This document shows, in pieces, positions 1 to 10,386 of a stretch of 64,000 bases of DNA. The notes under the pieces are model-generated. The model did not search any database. It was not told the origin of the DNA and saw only the letters and a list, made by a program, of their open reading frames with translations. Position 1 is the first letter of the stretch. The number at the start of each line of letters is the position of its first letter. The stretch covers positions 1 to 64,000 of the forward strand of contig NW_026729182.1 in assembly GCF_030272615.1 (NCBI RefSeq), in the 5' to 3' direction. This DNA is from Cryptomeria japonica. Lineage: Eukaryota; Streptophyta; Pinopsida; Cupressales; Cupressaceae. A program made the position numbers and the translations under genes.

Positions 1-1475
1 ATTTGTTTGGTGTCCTTTATTCGGATGGTAATTACAAAAATGATTGTTATTCCACCAATTAGGATTGATTAGTGGTTCATAACTTCTTGCTTCTAGTAAA
101 ACAATCGATTTGTTTGCAAGAAGAGTTTTTAAAGCTGATTCTAATGGTTCTCCAATGTTTGTGAATTTCCTGCGAGGATTGGAGAAGAAAGACTTGACTT
201 TATTGCTTTCTTGATTGTTATTTTTTGGGATTTAACTTGATAGATTAAAAATTGGTTGTTGTTTCGTAGCATTATTTTCGTCATTTCCTCCATTGATGGC
301 ATTCTTATTCTTTGACCAAAATTTAGGTTTGTCATTGTTGTTGTTATAATAATTATTGTAAAGGTTTAGCTCTCCTTTCTTTACCATCACATCTTCTATT
401 TTCAGACCATTCTCAATCATCTTGGTGAAAGAGGGAGGACACTGCATTTTTAGTTGATAACTCATCTCACTGATAAGATTATCAATGAATATGTCCATCT
501 TTTCTTGATCAGGTACATTTCTTGGATACCTATTAAACATCCATTTCCATCATTGCAAGAAGATCATAAAAGATTCACCATTCTTTTTTTTAACATATCA
601 TAAATCCAGCATTGTTATCTCATTCCTTACATTGTAGGAATACTGTGAAATAAATCTATTCATGAGTTCTTCAAAAGATTTGATTTTGGATGGTAATCTT
701 GATAACCATTCCATTGATTGCTACTCCTAGGGAAAAGACACATTAGATAAAGTTTCGTTGTGCATGAATTCCATACTCATAGTACAAAAACTCCCTAATG
801 TGATCTCGAGGATCCGATTTTCCATCGTATTTATCATACTTAGGGATCTTGCAATGCTGTGGAAATGATGCCATATTCAAATTTTTATTGAAAGGATATG
901 GGCAGATATGTTCTAATGAATACTTCTTGGAGCTTGTTCCCTTTCATATCTTGTATCTATTGTTGTAGAGTTTGCATTTGTTGAGTCAGGTTTAACAACG
1001 AATTATCCATATAGTTTCTCCTTATTTCTTCGTAAGTTCTTTTATCACTATGCTCTTTTCTTGTGTCATCCCATTCTTTTCTTGTTTCTTCATGACTTTC
1101 TTTGTTCACATCTTCATTATTTGGATCATCTGTGTTTTGGGTGTTACTTGCCTCCACATCTTGTTTCAAGCTTTCTATGTTAAATTCTTGTGGTAATTTA
1201 TCTCTTGATTTTGCCAGCATCAAAAGATATTTCTCTTTTTGTTTTGCCAATAATTTTTCCATTAGTCTATAAAATTTGAAATCTTGCTCGAGGTCTCTAA
1301 TGGTGCTATTGACTACTTCTTCGTCAATAGTGATATACCCAAAAGTTTGGAATATCGGATTATCTTCTTCTTCCATTTGTTTTTGTTGTTTTCTAAGTTG
1401 TTCGTATTGAGCTCTAGAGTCTAAACTGGCATGTGATTGTTTCATATTTTTTGAAGTTTTCAAAGGACAAGTCAA
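1..1475 (-). pseudogene. Broken gag of a Tat-like Ty3/gypsy element
   Basis: Capsid polyprotein remnant read right to left. The first part (957-1475) is a 172-codon open stretch, highly charged and coiled-coil-like, with runs of Glu/Lys/Arg and a Gln-rich end. After a frame change, about 930-380 reads like a retrotransposon gag domain: a segment with EWLSRLPSKI, then FISQYSYNVRNEITML, then NLISEMSYQLKM and TFTKM-like IEN. An Asn-rich tail follows (232-540). Stop codons and at least one frameshift show it is dead. The zinc-knuckle and protease would lie left of the window. It sits 3' of the leader, primer site and LTR at 1675-4234, so it is the first gene of that element. The family assignment rests on the primer site, the LTR shared with 53354-54529 and gag features; it is moderately sure. 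Confidence 0.6.
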
Positions 1476-3637
1476 TAGGTGATTGTTGGCTTAGGAAGAT
1501 ATGCCTTGTGATTTTACCACTATTGTTTGTTCGCCGTGATAAAGCGTCTCTTTGTTGAAAAGCACGTCCTTGCAAAATTTCTCCATCAAACTCTGTTCTG
1601 TTACCACATAAGTAGTGATGAAAACTGTGTAGGAATGTCCTATGTCTTAATAAGATCTTGTAATTTATATACAAGAATCTTATTCTTTTCTAGGTAGCTT
1701 TATAACTGGGTTTTCTATTCTTAAGGCGATACTTAAAATTCATATAAGCATCTGATAGTTCACAAGTTTGTTTGATTCCAATGTTGGTGCAATTCTGATT
1801 TTGATATGACCTAAGTTCAAAAATAGGAAAGATATATCCAAGATAATGAACATAAGATTAATTGATCACGCTTTGTGATAGAGGATTTGCTATATCCTGA
1901 TGAGAGACTTGACAATGATGTTGATTTTTTTGCACTTAAAATGTTTGAATCAAGAGCTTGCTGAATGCTTATGCTTATGGAAACTTTTCAGAAAGAGCCT
2001 ATTGGATTAGTGACCCAATTGTTGAACTAGTTTGAAAATGTGTGATTGTTTAGAGATAAATCTACTCAAGAAGTGTTTTGATACTGATGTTGAAATTTTG
2101 GTTTGATATGCTTTTTAGAAATTGAAAACACTTTTGTGCTAACTCTTGTGGCAAAGAGTGTTAACTTATGGGATAAAAGTGTTGTTTTGTTGTTTGAAAG
2201 CGCCATTCTGATTATGTTTCAAGGATTCTTCTCAAATCCTTCAGCAAGTTGTTGGATTTTTGCTCATTTTTTTAGAAGATGATTTTTTTCAATTTTTTAC
2301 CATTTTGAACATGTCATAGACATAGAAGACACAATTTTTTTGAAAAAAAAAATGCATAAGCAAGTACAAATCCTATGGCAGGCTAAGACAATAATCGTTG
2401 AATCTCACATGGGGTTTCTCCCCGAGGCTACACTATTCAAAAAGGATATTTAGATGCTTGACCCCACTGGCTCCACCCTCGACACTCGCTTCTCTGGGGA
2501 AGCCAAGCACCATTTTCCATGAAAACTCCCCATGAAAAACTTTATATCTCTTCTAAGAACCATTTGTGTGTGAGCCGCTTCAGAGGTCCGACCTCCCACG
2601 TCAACAACTAGAAGGATTTTGGGAACTATTAAAAGTAGTTTTTAGTAAAGGCTTCCGGTCATGTGACCATACATGTGACACTTTCAGCTCTGTAATTACA
2701 GAAGGTTCCCAGCCTATAGAGGTTACACTCCATAGGGTTTACGGGGAAACATAGTGTTTGTATGAACTTATCAACACATGTTGCTTGTGACTTTTGTCAC
2801 AAACATGATTTATTTAGAGTGGATTGGAAGGACTCGGTATTAGCCCGTTTCCACTTTGGGTCGTTCCCTTCTCACTGGCCCCCTCAAGGTAGCTTGGGAA
2901 GCAATTCCCTCTAAAGGTTATACATAAAAGAAAGTAGGCCTGGTTTTCTAATCACCGTATAATGGTGAGAGCATACTTACCTACTACTTCATCAAGCATG
3001 AAAAACCCGTCCATTTTAGCTTTTGTAACATCTATATGCAACTATTTTAAAGAAGTCACTCAAAAATGCAAGTTGCATGCTGTTAATTTATCCCCCTTAG
3101 TTAAGCTAAATGAGCATAACATGATGTGTTACTTTCCAAATTAGGACTCTTAATAAACTAGGTGAGGAAATGCATGAATTTTTATTTAAAATAACCCTGC
3201 ACATGCATTTCCGTAGTTTGAAAAATTTAAGTTCTTGGACATTCGGACCTGCAATAAAATTTTGTTAGTTATTCTAACAAATGCGTTGTCTTTCACCTCA
3301 AAAGCGCTAACCTAAAGGACAAAAGCACTAACCTAAAACACAAAAACGCTTCTCTACGGACTAATAAGCGATAATTCTCTGACAAAAGCGTTAACCAAAC
3401 TAACAAATGCACGAACCTGAATGACAAAAGCATTGTTTTGAAGATTAAATGGATTAATTTACAGACAAAAGCACTAACCTAAATGACACATGTGCTAACC
3501 TGAAGGACAAAAGCGCTAACCTATCAAATAAAAGGGCTGTCCGAATTCACACAGGCATGAATCTGTATTACAAATGCGTTAAATTTTCTTTTTGCTAGAA
3601 TTAGATAGGATATTAGAAAGAATATGCGAGGCTCTGA
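1476..3637 (-). other. Long 5' leader of the Tat-like element
   Basis: Non-coding stretch between the primer-binding site and gag. I see no credible gene. It includes a GC-richer block (about 2400-2920) with several locally self-complementary stretches, which stands out from the AT-rich surroundings, and a cluster of short repeats (3268-3590, separate entry). Short open frames here on either strand look random. A long structured leader before gag is common in Tat/Ogre relatives; calling this one a leader is inference from its position. Confidence 0.5.
3268..3590 (-). repeat. Leader repeat cluster, motif GTTAGCGCTTTTGT
   Basis: On the minus strand about a dozen diverged copies of a core like GGTTAGCGCTTTTGTCC recur every 18-35 bases, with variants GCATTTGT, GTGCTTTTGT and ACGCTTTTGT. 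They lie directly downstream of the LTR and primer site in element orientation. The same motif family appears on the plus strand at 55205-55500, in front of the antisense PMD ORF of a related element. Confidence 0.7.
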
Positions 3638-3655
3638 GCCCCACGGTGGGCGCTA
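3638..3655 (-). promoter_or_regulatory. Primer-binding site, tRNA-Lys type
   Basis: The minus strand reads TAGCGCCCACCGTGGGGC, three bases inside the LTR edge. From memory of plant tRNA-Lys 3' ends (GCCCCACGGTGGGCGCCA) this matches at 17 of 18 positions; the mismatch lies in the TGG complementary to CCA. Its orientation fixes the element on the minus strand and makes the adjacent LTR (3659-4234) the 5' LTR. Confidence 0.8.
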
Positions 3656-3658
3656 AAA

Positions 3659-4234
3659 TGTGTTGACTTGAATTTCATCATCAGAATACTACCTGCAACA
3701 AGTTAGTTTCACAAATTATAAAGAAAATGCTACAGGAAATCCAAACTCAACCAATGAAACTACATGAAATACATATGAAATAAAAATGCTATTATTACCT
3801 TCATGATTTATGTCTCATTGTGTCCTAACTCCAGTGTTCCTTGTTGCAGATGGTGTGCTCTCAGACAAGCAGTGATAGCTTCCAAGATGACATATGAAGA
3901 ATGGACTGATAACTAGTAGTTAACTAATGCTATGATATGCAAAGCTAAATGACTATGCTAAATGATTATGCTAAATGATTGGAGGAAATAATTAAATATT
4001 AGATATTTAATTAATTGATTAGAATGATAATTAAATATTAGATATTTAATTAATTAGAAGAATAAGATAGATGAATTAATTAATAAAATATTTCTATTAA
4101 ATTAATTAATAAAAAGACACGAAATGAATTAAATAAATTAATCTTTTCAAATTAACTATTTATTAGAAAAATAAACATTAAATAAATATAAATTATTTAT
4201 TTAATCGCTCATAGCCAATTTTTATGTGTATACA
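3659..4234 (-). repeat. 5' LTR of the Tat-like element, internally deleted
   Basis: Begins TGTGTTGACTTG and ends TGTGTATACA on the plus strand, so it has TG...CA ends. It matches the LTR at 53354-54529 on both sides but lacks about 600 bases in the middle, corresponding to roughly 53645-54265. The junction falls at TAAATGATT, which is present at both edges of the deleted part in the longer copy, so a microhomology-mediated deletion is likely. The last 110 bases recur at 35263-35378 as part of the F-box locus duplication. Confidence 0.8.
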
Positions 4235-4862
4235 GATACATAAAAAGGTGTATGGTGAAGTAGGAACAGATCCAACTTTAAAACAAATAATGTTATTATC
4301 AATATTTTTATGTTTCTAAACCCCCATTCAATATAAACACAATTAAAAACAAAATGATACTACATCATGATATCTCTAAACAAAATATTTTTAATTTGGT
4401 AAATACTATAATGTATAAATTTGACATAAAACTTAATATTAAAAAATATATTGTTAATTTTATTTTTTAATAGAATGGTCAAACACCCCAACAAACTCAA
4501 GCAACCATAACCACTCTTACCTACATCTGAATCCTAAAGAAGCCCCAGCGCATCATGCTAAACAAGAGTCAAAATTATTCATTACAATTCTTAAATATAG
4601 AATTTGAAAAAAAGTAAATTATAATTTATTTATAATAAATAAAAGATAATGATATTTTGGTGCATTCTAAAAATTAAATAAAAAAAGTCAAAAACATATT
4701 ACACCTCTATGACAGGTGGACTTTAGACATCCCAAAAAAATGTTGAAAATCGTGCAAAGTGCGTGGGAAGATGAAACAACGATAAACGCCTAAATGAAAG
4801 TTGATTCCCACACAATAGCGGTAAATGCGTAAATGAAACTAAGTTGGCAATATACGATTGTC
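4124..4862. repeat. Duplicated F-box upstream region, copy 1
   Basis: About 740 bases match 35263-36018 at high identity by eye, including the end of the LTR, the flank TACAGATACATAAAAAGG and the sequence running up to GAGTTGGCAATATACGATTG. In the right-hand copy this leads straight into the TATA box and F-box gene. Here the similarity stops and no F-box coding sequence follows. A third, shorter and more diverged copy is at 40723-40965. Confidence 0.8.
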
Positions 4863-5217
4863 CAGTGTAAATCCAAACACTGGCCATTAACCTAACCTCA
4901 ACAATGATGTAAACCCTAACTACAAACCTAACCTTAACCCTAATTGCAAGACAGAAAGAACCCTATTCCTTATTGAATTAGGCCTACTATTTTAAACCAA
5001 ATCAAATCCTAACCCTAATAGTAAACCAAAATGAACCCTAATCCTTATTGAATTAGGCTTACTATTTTGATTCCAATCCTAACTATAATTATAAATCTAG
5101 AATTGAACCAAATGGAATCCTAAATCTAACACTGTAGCAATCCAAAATATACAACTATACAACAATATATAATTTAAAATTAATTTATGTCATGTCTTTC
5201 AATTCATGCTGGAATTG
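4863..5217. other. Short intergenic block, CCCTAA-rich
   Basis: No gene seen. Contains scattered AACCCTAA/CCTAACC words and two copies of CCTTATTGAATTAGGC. A similar, diverged block (AAACCCTAATTGTAAACC and so on) is at about 38155-38225 behind the F-box gene, so this may be the downstream flank of the lost gene. Not a telomere repeat: the words are irregular. Confidence 0.4.
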
Positions 5218-5220
5218 TTA

Positions 5221-5388
5221 CTAGCTTATATATATTTAATTATATATATAAAATAAACCGAGATATGTTCTTTTCGAGGCCCCTATTATCATTTAATGTT
5301 GATAAATTAATAAAAAATAGGCGCCTCTAGAAGGATATCTCTGGGCTTATTATATATATATATATATTATTAAATATATATAAGCTAG
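5221..5388. mobile_element. Tourist-like MITE with TTA target duplication
   Basis: A 168-bp element whose ends are inverted (CTAGCTTATATATATTTA against TAAATATATATAAGCTAG). The arms pair for roughly 65-70 bases each, with central TATCATTTAATGTTGATAAA. It is flanked on both sides by TTA (5218-5220 and 5389-5391), the 3-bp duplication expected of PIF/Harbinger-type insertions. It is too small to code for anything. It sits inside the duplicated F-box flank. Confidence 0.7.
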
Positions 5389-5390
5389 TT

Positions 5391-6100
5391 ATTTTTCCTC
5401 TTGAATCTTGTGCATCTTTCTCTCACCCCTTCCAAATCTTTTTGTAAAGCATCAGTCAACAAATTTTCCTCTATTTTGATGGATCCAAAACGTTGATCCA
5501 AAAATTTGAACACAACTTAATCAAAAGAGCATCATCATTAAATCATTCATTGTGGAAATCTCTTATCATTAATTTTAAAGTAATGTTAAAAATTTCTCAA
5601 CTTTTATTACAACTTAAAAATAAAATCAATATTATAAATTGTAATGATATTATCATTTTAGCTGCCAACAAAGGTTTAAATTGTTAGTGATATATGAAGC
5701 TTTAGTCTACTCATATCTATAGGAATTGGGCATGGGAGAGTAAAAAATACACATCATACAAATGTTTTTTATTTTCTTCAAATATTTTAATGAAAGGTTA
5801 AAAAAAATAAAAATTCAAAAATAAAACCAATATAATGAATTTTAATTATATTAACTTTTTATCTACCAACAAAAGTTTAAATTGTCAATAATATATGAAG
5901 CTTTAGTCTAACTTCATCTACACTCATCTTTAGGAAGAAACTTATTAAAAAATTATATAGAATTAAGAAATGAAAAAAGATATAATTGTATTTTCATAAT
6001 GGGATAAAATGACAAGTTTGAAATATTCATAATAAAAAAATATTAAATATTATAAATATAATTGTAGATATGAGACATAAAGATTTTAGTCAATATATTC
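5391..6100. repeat. Duplicated F-box downstream region, copy 1
   Basis: Matches 40122-40637, starting ATTTTTCCTCTTGAATCTTG and ending around AAAGATTTTAGTCAAT. Indels include an extra A/T-rich stretch here. Within the block a segment beginning ATATATGAAGCTTTAGTCTA occurs twice (about 5683 and 5890), and so does its counterpart on the right. A 43-bp direct duplication (ATTGTAGATATGAGACATAA...) spans about 6061-6143. Confidence 0.75.
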
Positions 6101-6113
6101 TATAATTGTAGAT

Positions 6114-7125
6114 ATGAGACATAAAGATTTTAGTAAATATAATCACCCATGGACATTATACACTAGGGATTATTTAGGTTTTTGTTCTGATTGCATTTTG
6201 GAAAACTATGTTGATTGCAAGAACCAAGAGCTTGGACATGTCAGTGAATGGAAACTGGTGCCACTAGATGTTTCTGACACATACGAGAAAAATGAGGATG
6301 AAATCTTTGAAGACATTGTACTCTAGGGATTATTCATGTTTTTGTTTTGATTGCATTTTAGAAAACTATGTTTATTGCAAGAACCAAGAGCTTGGATATG
6401 TCAGTGAATGAAAATTGGTGCCACTAGCTGTTTCTGACACATACGAGAAAAATGAGGATGAAACCTTTGAAGACATTCCTTTGATTTTCTGCTGATTATG
6501 ACCATATTTTAGGATTGATTAATAAAGGTATACACATTTAAATTATATTTATATATTTCCTTTAAAAATGTTGCATATGTAAATAAATTATAAGTTTTTA
6601 ATCGAGTACATTTTAAATTTATAACTTGTTTCAAATTGCAGGAGATGGAAATATAGAAGGTGTTAGTTATTATTTATTATATTGAATAGAAGAGAGAAAT
6701 AAGTTAACAAAATTTGAAATAAGCGATGGAATGTCCTTTCCCACAGGTTTTAACTGATTTGAACATTTAAATTTATTTATTTATTTTAAACATGCACATG
6801 TGCACATGTTTTAATTTTTATATACACATCTTACACAAATTTTTAATTTCGCATTTCTTATACATGTACATGCAGGCTCAGTTGTAGTGAAAGGGACATA
6901 TTTCAAACAAATTAAAATTGTTAAACATGGGATTCATTTCATTGAATACCAAATTGACAACAAGCTATATCAGTATAGCTACTTGGTTATTGATGTTGGC
7001 CTAATTCTTCATACAGTTCCACATCATGGGCGGTCTTAAAAGTGGAGACTAGATAGTGAAGATCATGAGAAAATATTAAGTTTTATTGAAGAGTGATTTG
7101 CACCACTTGATGTGGTATGAAATAT
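6114..7125 (+). pseudogene. Exon-like remnants of an unrecognised gene
   Basis: I do not recognise the family. 6114-6326 is a 70-codon open frame with Cys and acidic residues (CSDCILENYVDC, then EKNEDEIFED). It is followed by a 160-bp tandem second copy (6312-6471) that has acquired stops. A pyrimidine stretch and TTTCAAATTGCAG at about 6630 look like a splice acceptor, and 6877-7115 has an exon-like frame containing VVVKGTYFKQIKIVKHGIHF and later EDHEKILSFIEE, interrupted by a stop. The non-repetitive, protein-like composition suggests a decayed cellular gene rather than a transposon, but this is inference. Confidence 0.35.
6152..6471 (+). repeat. 160-bp tandem duplication of an exon-like segment
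   Basis: 6152-6311 and 6312-6471 are direct copies, both running from GACATT(A/G)TAC through CAAGAACCAAGAGCTTGGA to GAGGATGAAA. They differ at roughly ten positions. The first copy is open, the second has stops. Confidence 0.8.
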
Positions 7126-7390
7126 AAATAGTTCACCTAAGTAAATGTGTTTGAACCCATAAATTAATTTTAATATATCTTGTGATGTTAAAAATAATAA
7201 CTTACGTGTGTGTACACATGTACAAAGTAAAAATTTGTGACATGTGGATGAGTTGAAAATGTCTTAAGCCTAGATGTATACACAATTAGGATCATGTATA
7301 TCTTTAAATTAGGACATGTATGAAATTTGATTTAAATTATTTCTAGTACATTTTTGTATTTAAGTTTGAATTAGTTCATGTATTCATTTT

Positions 7391-7844
7391 TGTGAGATTT
7401 TGCCAAGATAAAGAGGAAATGGAAAGCACAAATAAGAGAACAAAATAGATGATAGGAATAAACTGTATTCTATCAAGATGAAAATACTAATCAACTGGAT
7501 CATCAATCATTATATACAATAAATATGAGCATGCATATATAGGCAAGGCTATATGGATATGTGAGCACACAAACATGACATGTGTCTCAATAAGAAACAA
7601 GGGTAGGTAGGAAATAGGTGTGGGTAGGTAGGAGAAACAATATAATATTCCACATGAGTTGGATCACCCACTGAATATGGAATTAACAAGATAAGTCCAT
7701 AAAAGGTGGAAATTCTCCTACACACACTATCCCAATGTGGCACAAACACCCAAGTGTCTCATACCCAAACTACTATGTAATGCATTTCCTAAGTAAACTT
7801 AAGTAAGGTGTAATAATATCCATGATGAATAATTATTTACACCA
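7391..7844 (-). repeat. 3' LTR of the copia element
   Basis: Plus strand begins TGTGAGATTTTGCC and ends ATTATTTACACCA, giving TG...CA ends. The TATA-like CCTATATATGCATG (minus strand, about 7530) would be the promoter. The polypurine-like AAGGGCGAGTG precedes it in element orientation (about 7846-7856). Confidence 0.85.
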
Positions 7845-8421
7845 ACACTCGCCCTTAAGTGCAACTTAGGGGAATGCACTTAAGTCTACAATGCAACTAA
7901 GAAATGCAAGATGGGTCCTGGCTACAAGGCCATGTTAGGTACCCATGTACAAATGCAAATTCATGCAAACCAATGCAATGAAATCTCTCACAAAGCAGAG
8001 AAAGAGAGAAAAATACCTCCCCCCCCCAAAAAAAAAGAGATGAAAGCTATACAAGAGAACTTTCATAGAATTATGTGAGGAACAAAACCCCATGTGAGGA
8101 AAAAGTCCCCCCTATATGAGAGAAGAAGAGAAGCTAGGAAGCCCCCCCCCCCCAATGTAGAATCTGCACCAATGATAGAAGCTCGATGATGAATGAAGAA
8201 ACTGCTCCATGAATGTCAAACAACATTCCTCCCCTTAGGAAGAAACAAAACCAAATATGTATCCATGAAGTCTCCCCAATCATGAAGGGAAGATGTATGA
8301 AAAAAAATCATGATGAATGAAGTCTCTGAAAACTGCTCAAGTGTTCCCATGTCGATGCTGAAAGATACCCCCTCCAAAGGTGGTAAACTGCTCCACAATG
8401 CAGAAAAAGGCATTCCAAGAT
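7845..8421 (-). other. Untranslated stretch before the 3' LTR
   Basis: No gene. Contains two C homopolymer runs (about 8022-8029 and 8143-8152), meaning G runs in element sense, and several amphipathic short frames that look random. Confidence 0.4.
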
Positions 8422-9165
8422 CTAGTGGAGATGAATTTGCAGAACAATAGCCAAAGACTCACATGTCTCCTCAAAGGATAAAGAGACCTCCTCCAACTGT
8501 TGTACATAGGAATCCACAATCAAATCAACCTTGAAAGAATGATCATGTAGAGAATGAACAAGAGGGTCAGAGTGTTCCCTCACAACAATTGAAGAAGGAT
8601 CATCTTCATCAAAGAGAAGATGAATATCATCAATGGTGTCTCCCAAATCTGCAATGTAGGATTCCACAAAAAAACCTGCAATGTCTGTCAAGTAATCATC
8701 CCAAGAAACTGAAGCTGGAAGATGATAAATGTCCTGCAGCACTGAATCACATGAAGGCAAAACTGTCGCACCATCCACATCATCAGGTGCAATAGGTGAT
8801 GTGATATCAATAGGAGGGGATGAAACATAAGGCTCAAGAATGGGGTCACATGTGAGAATTCCTAAGTTCAAGTACCCATAATTCTCCTCATAATCCGAAT
8901 CATGATAAGAAGTGTGATCATCATGTGTAGAATCATCATATGTAAAATCATCGTCATCAACAAAAAAATGAAAAGGAGTATAACCGAGATGCATGGTCAA
9001 CCACCCTAGTCGTAATGATAGCTCTAGACTCCAAGTCTCTAACGAAAACCGACTCAGGTGTGAACTCCACAATTCTCTACATTTGAGCCTTGCACCATGC
9101 CGCAAATTTTGATGGGCAATCATACATACATGGACATGATTGGGAAACCTGTGAAATTTTGCCAA
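8422..9165 (-). CDS. Acidic ORF of unknown function inside the copia element
   Basis: A 247-codon open frame where only stops would be expected. I do not recognise it. It is rich in Asp/Ser/His, with a DDDD-FTYDDSTHDDH region near residue 70 and many VDSY/DDIH-type motifs, predicted isoelectric point very low, with no transmembrane segment. The apparent first codon is TTG inside the LTR fragment, so the true start is unknown; an internal ATG may serve. It replaces integrase/RT in this element. It could be a captured host fragment, or the acidic protease-RT linker of another retroelement: a comparable acidic stretch sits at 63262-63785. I would not treat it as a confirmed gene. Confidence 0.3.
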   Translation of the reverse strand: MAKFHRFPNHVHVCMIAHQNLRHGARLKCRELWSSHLSRFSLETWSLELSLRLGWLTMHLGYTPFHFFVDDDDFTYDDSTHDDHTSYHDSDYEENYGYLNLGILTCDPILEPYVSSPPIDITSPIAPDDVDGATVLPSCDSVLQDIYHLPASVSWDDYLTDIAGFFVESYIADLGDTIDDIHLLFDEDDPSSIVVREHSDPLVHSLHDHSFKVDLIVDSYVQQLEEVSLSFEETCESLAIVLQIHLH

Positions 9166-9262
9166 TATCTAGAGGCAATGGAAAGCACAAATAAGAGAGA
9201 CAAAATAGATGATAGTAATAAACTGTATTCTATCAAGATGCAAAATATGATGAACTAGATCA
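9150..9262 (-). repeat. LTR fragment (U5 end) inside the copia element
   Basis: Matches the first 113 bases of the LTRs at 7391 and 11193 (TGTGAAATTTTGCC... to GAACTAGATCAT). The normal primer-binding site does not follow it, so it is not an ordinary 5' LTR edge. It marks a recombination or template-switch junction. Confidence 0.8.
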
Positions 9263-9700
9263 TTACAAGATGTTGACTGATTATCCGTACAAACAATGTA
9301 GAAAACATAGACTGCAAAGATGCCATATGATGAGAAGCCCCTAAATCTAGAAGCCATCTCCATGAATCATGACTTGTAGTAGCACAAAGAGCTTTTCCTT
9401 TTCTTGTCCCAAAAGAGTGAGTCTTCCTACTTGTAGAAGCCATGAATGCTTTCCCTTTTCCTTTTGAATGTGAGGAAATATAAGTTGATGAATCATCCTT
9501 CTTGTAGATATTAGGCAAATCAATGTTATGTTTTTTGAAGATATGTGTGAGCTCATCAATCTTCTTAGAATGGCAACGACGCTCCTCATGACCAAACTCT
9601 TTAAAATAGGCACAAGTAGGTCTCTCCCTCTTTGTTGAATTGTCCCTCTTGGAAGATGATGAATCTCCTTATTATGGAGAAGATGGTGCTTTGTCCTTAG
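9255..9700 (-). pseudogene. Copia zinc-knuckle and protease start, truncated
   Basis: Reading frame different from gag. The zinc knuckle survives as CAYFKEFGHEERRC: the second cysteine of the C-x2-C-x4-H-x4-C pattern is Phe. About 70 residues later WLLDLGASHHM is the copia protease active-site motif (usually DSGA-HM; here D-L-G). Coding similarity ends about 20 residues later, where the LTR fragment begins. Dead fragment. Confidence 0.75.
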
Positions 9701-10386
9701 GATTTGATTGCCATTTCTTCTTGTTGGAGTTGTCCTTTCCTTGATTTCCTTTGTTCTCTTGATTTGCCACACTTAGAAGTCTTAATAATGCCCATGCTTA
9801 TCAACTTAGTTTGTTCTATCATCAACATTTTGGTGAAAGCATCAAATGTAGGCATTGTATAGCTTGAACCCATTGTCATCCTATGGGTTTGGAAACTAGA
9901 AACAAATTTTGCGTATTCTTGTGGAAGCTTGCCGATCAAGTTGAAGATCAATTGAGTATCCTTCTTATCAATGTCACAATCCTTGAGTTGTACCCTCAAC
10001 TCTTTTTCCTTAGTGACATAATCTTGTATAGTATCAAATTTCTTAGGATCTAACATGGTGAGATCACTACCAATTTGATATACCCTAATCTCATCAACTT
10101 GACCATACAAGTCTTGAAACTTTTGCCAAGCATCCTTGATTAGAGTACATTTCTCAATATAAAAAATGAGATCTTTTGATACATACTTTCTTAAGGTACC
10201 AATTTCCATGATATTTTTAGAGAGCCAATCCAAGTGACCAACAGGATCAATCTTAGGATCAACGGGAGAAACAATAGTTCCATCAATGTAATAAGTTAGT
10301 CCTTTTTCCATAAGTTTACTCCATGCATCAATTTTCCAAGTACCATTATTATGAGGAGTTAAGAGAGGAAACTTAGAAGAACCCAT
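9697..10386 (-). pseudogene. Copia gag (UBN2/DUF4219-like)
   Basis: About 230 codons, open from the Met at 10386 (MGSSKFPLLTPHNNGTW). I chose this start because that sequence is the typical copia gag beginning; the frame extends 18 codons upstream into the leader. Features: W at the start of the DUF4219 region, WLSKNIMEIGTL, LIKDAWQKFQDLYG, and the UBN2-like region with QEYAKFVSSFQTH. The C-terminus becomes Lys/Arg/Gln-rich and ends where the frame shifts into the zinc-knuckle region. Virus-like-particle capsid of the copia element. Probably once continuous with the protease frame. Confidence 0.75.

Noticed and set aside
3633..3655. tRNA-Lys gene fragment
   Set aside because: Only the 3' end of the tRNA is matched, and it abuts an LTR in the orientation of a primer-binding site; there is no tRNA body.
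4895..5110. Interstitial telomere repeats (AACCCTAA words)
   Set aside because: The words are irregularly spaced and never form consecutive 7-base repeats.
9347..9772. 141-codon basic minus-strand ORF
   Set aside because: It is the shifted frame of the copia zinc-knuckle/protease region; the other frame carries the conserved motifs.
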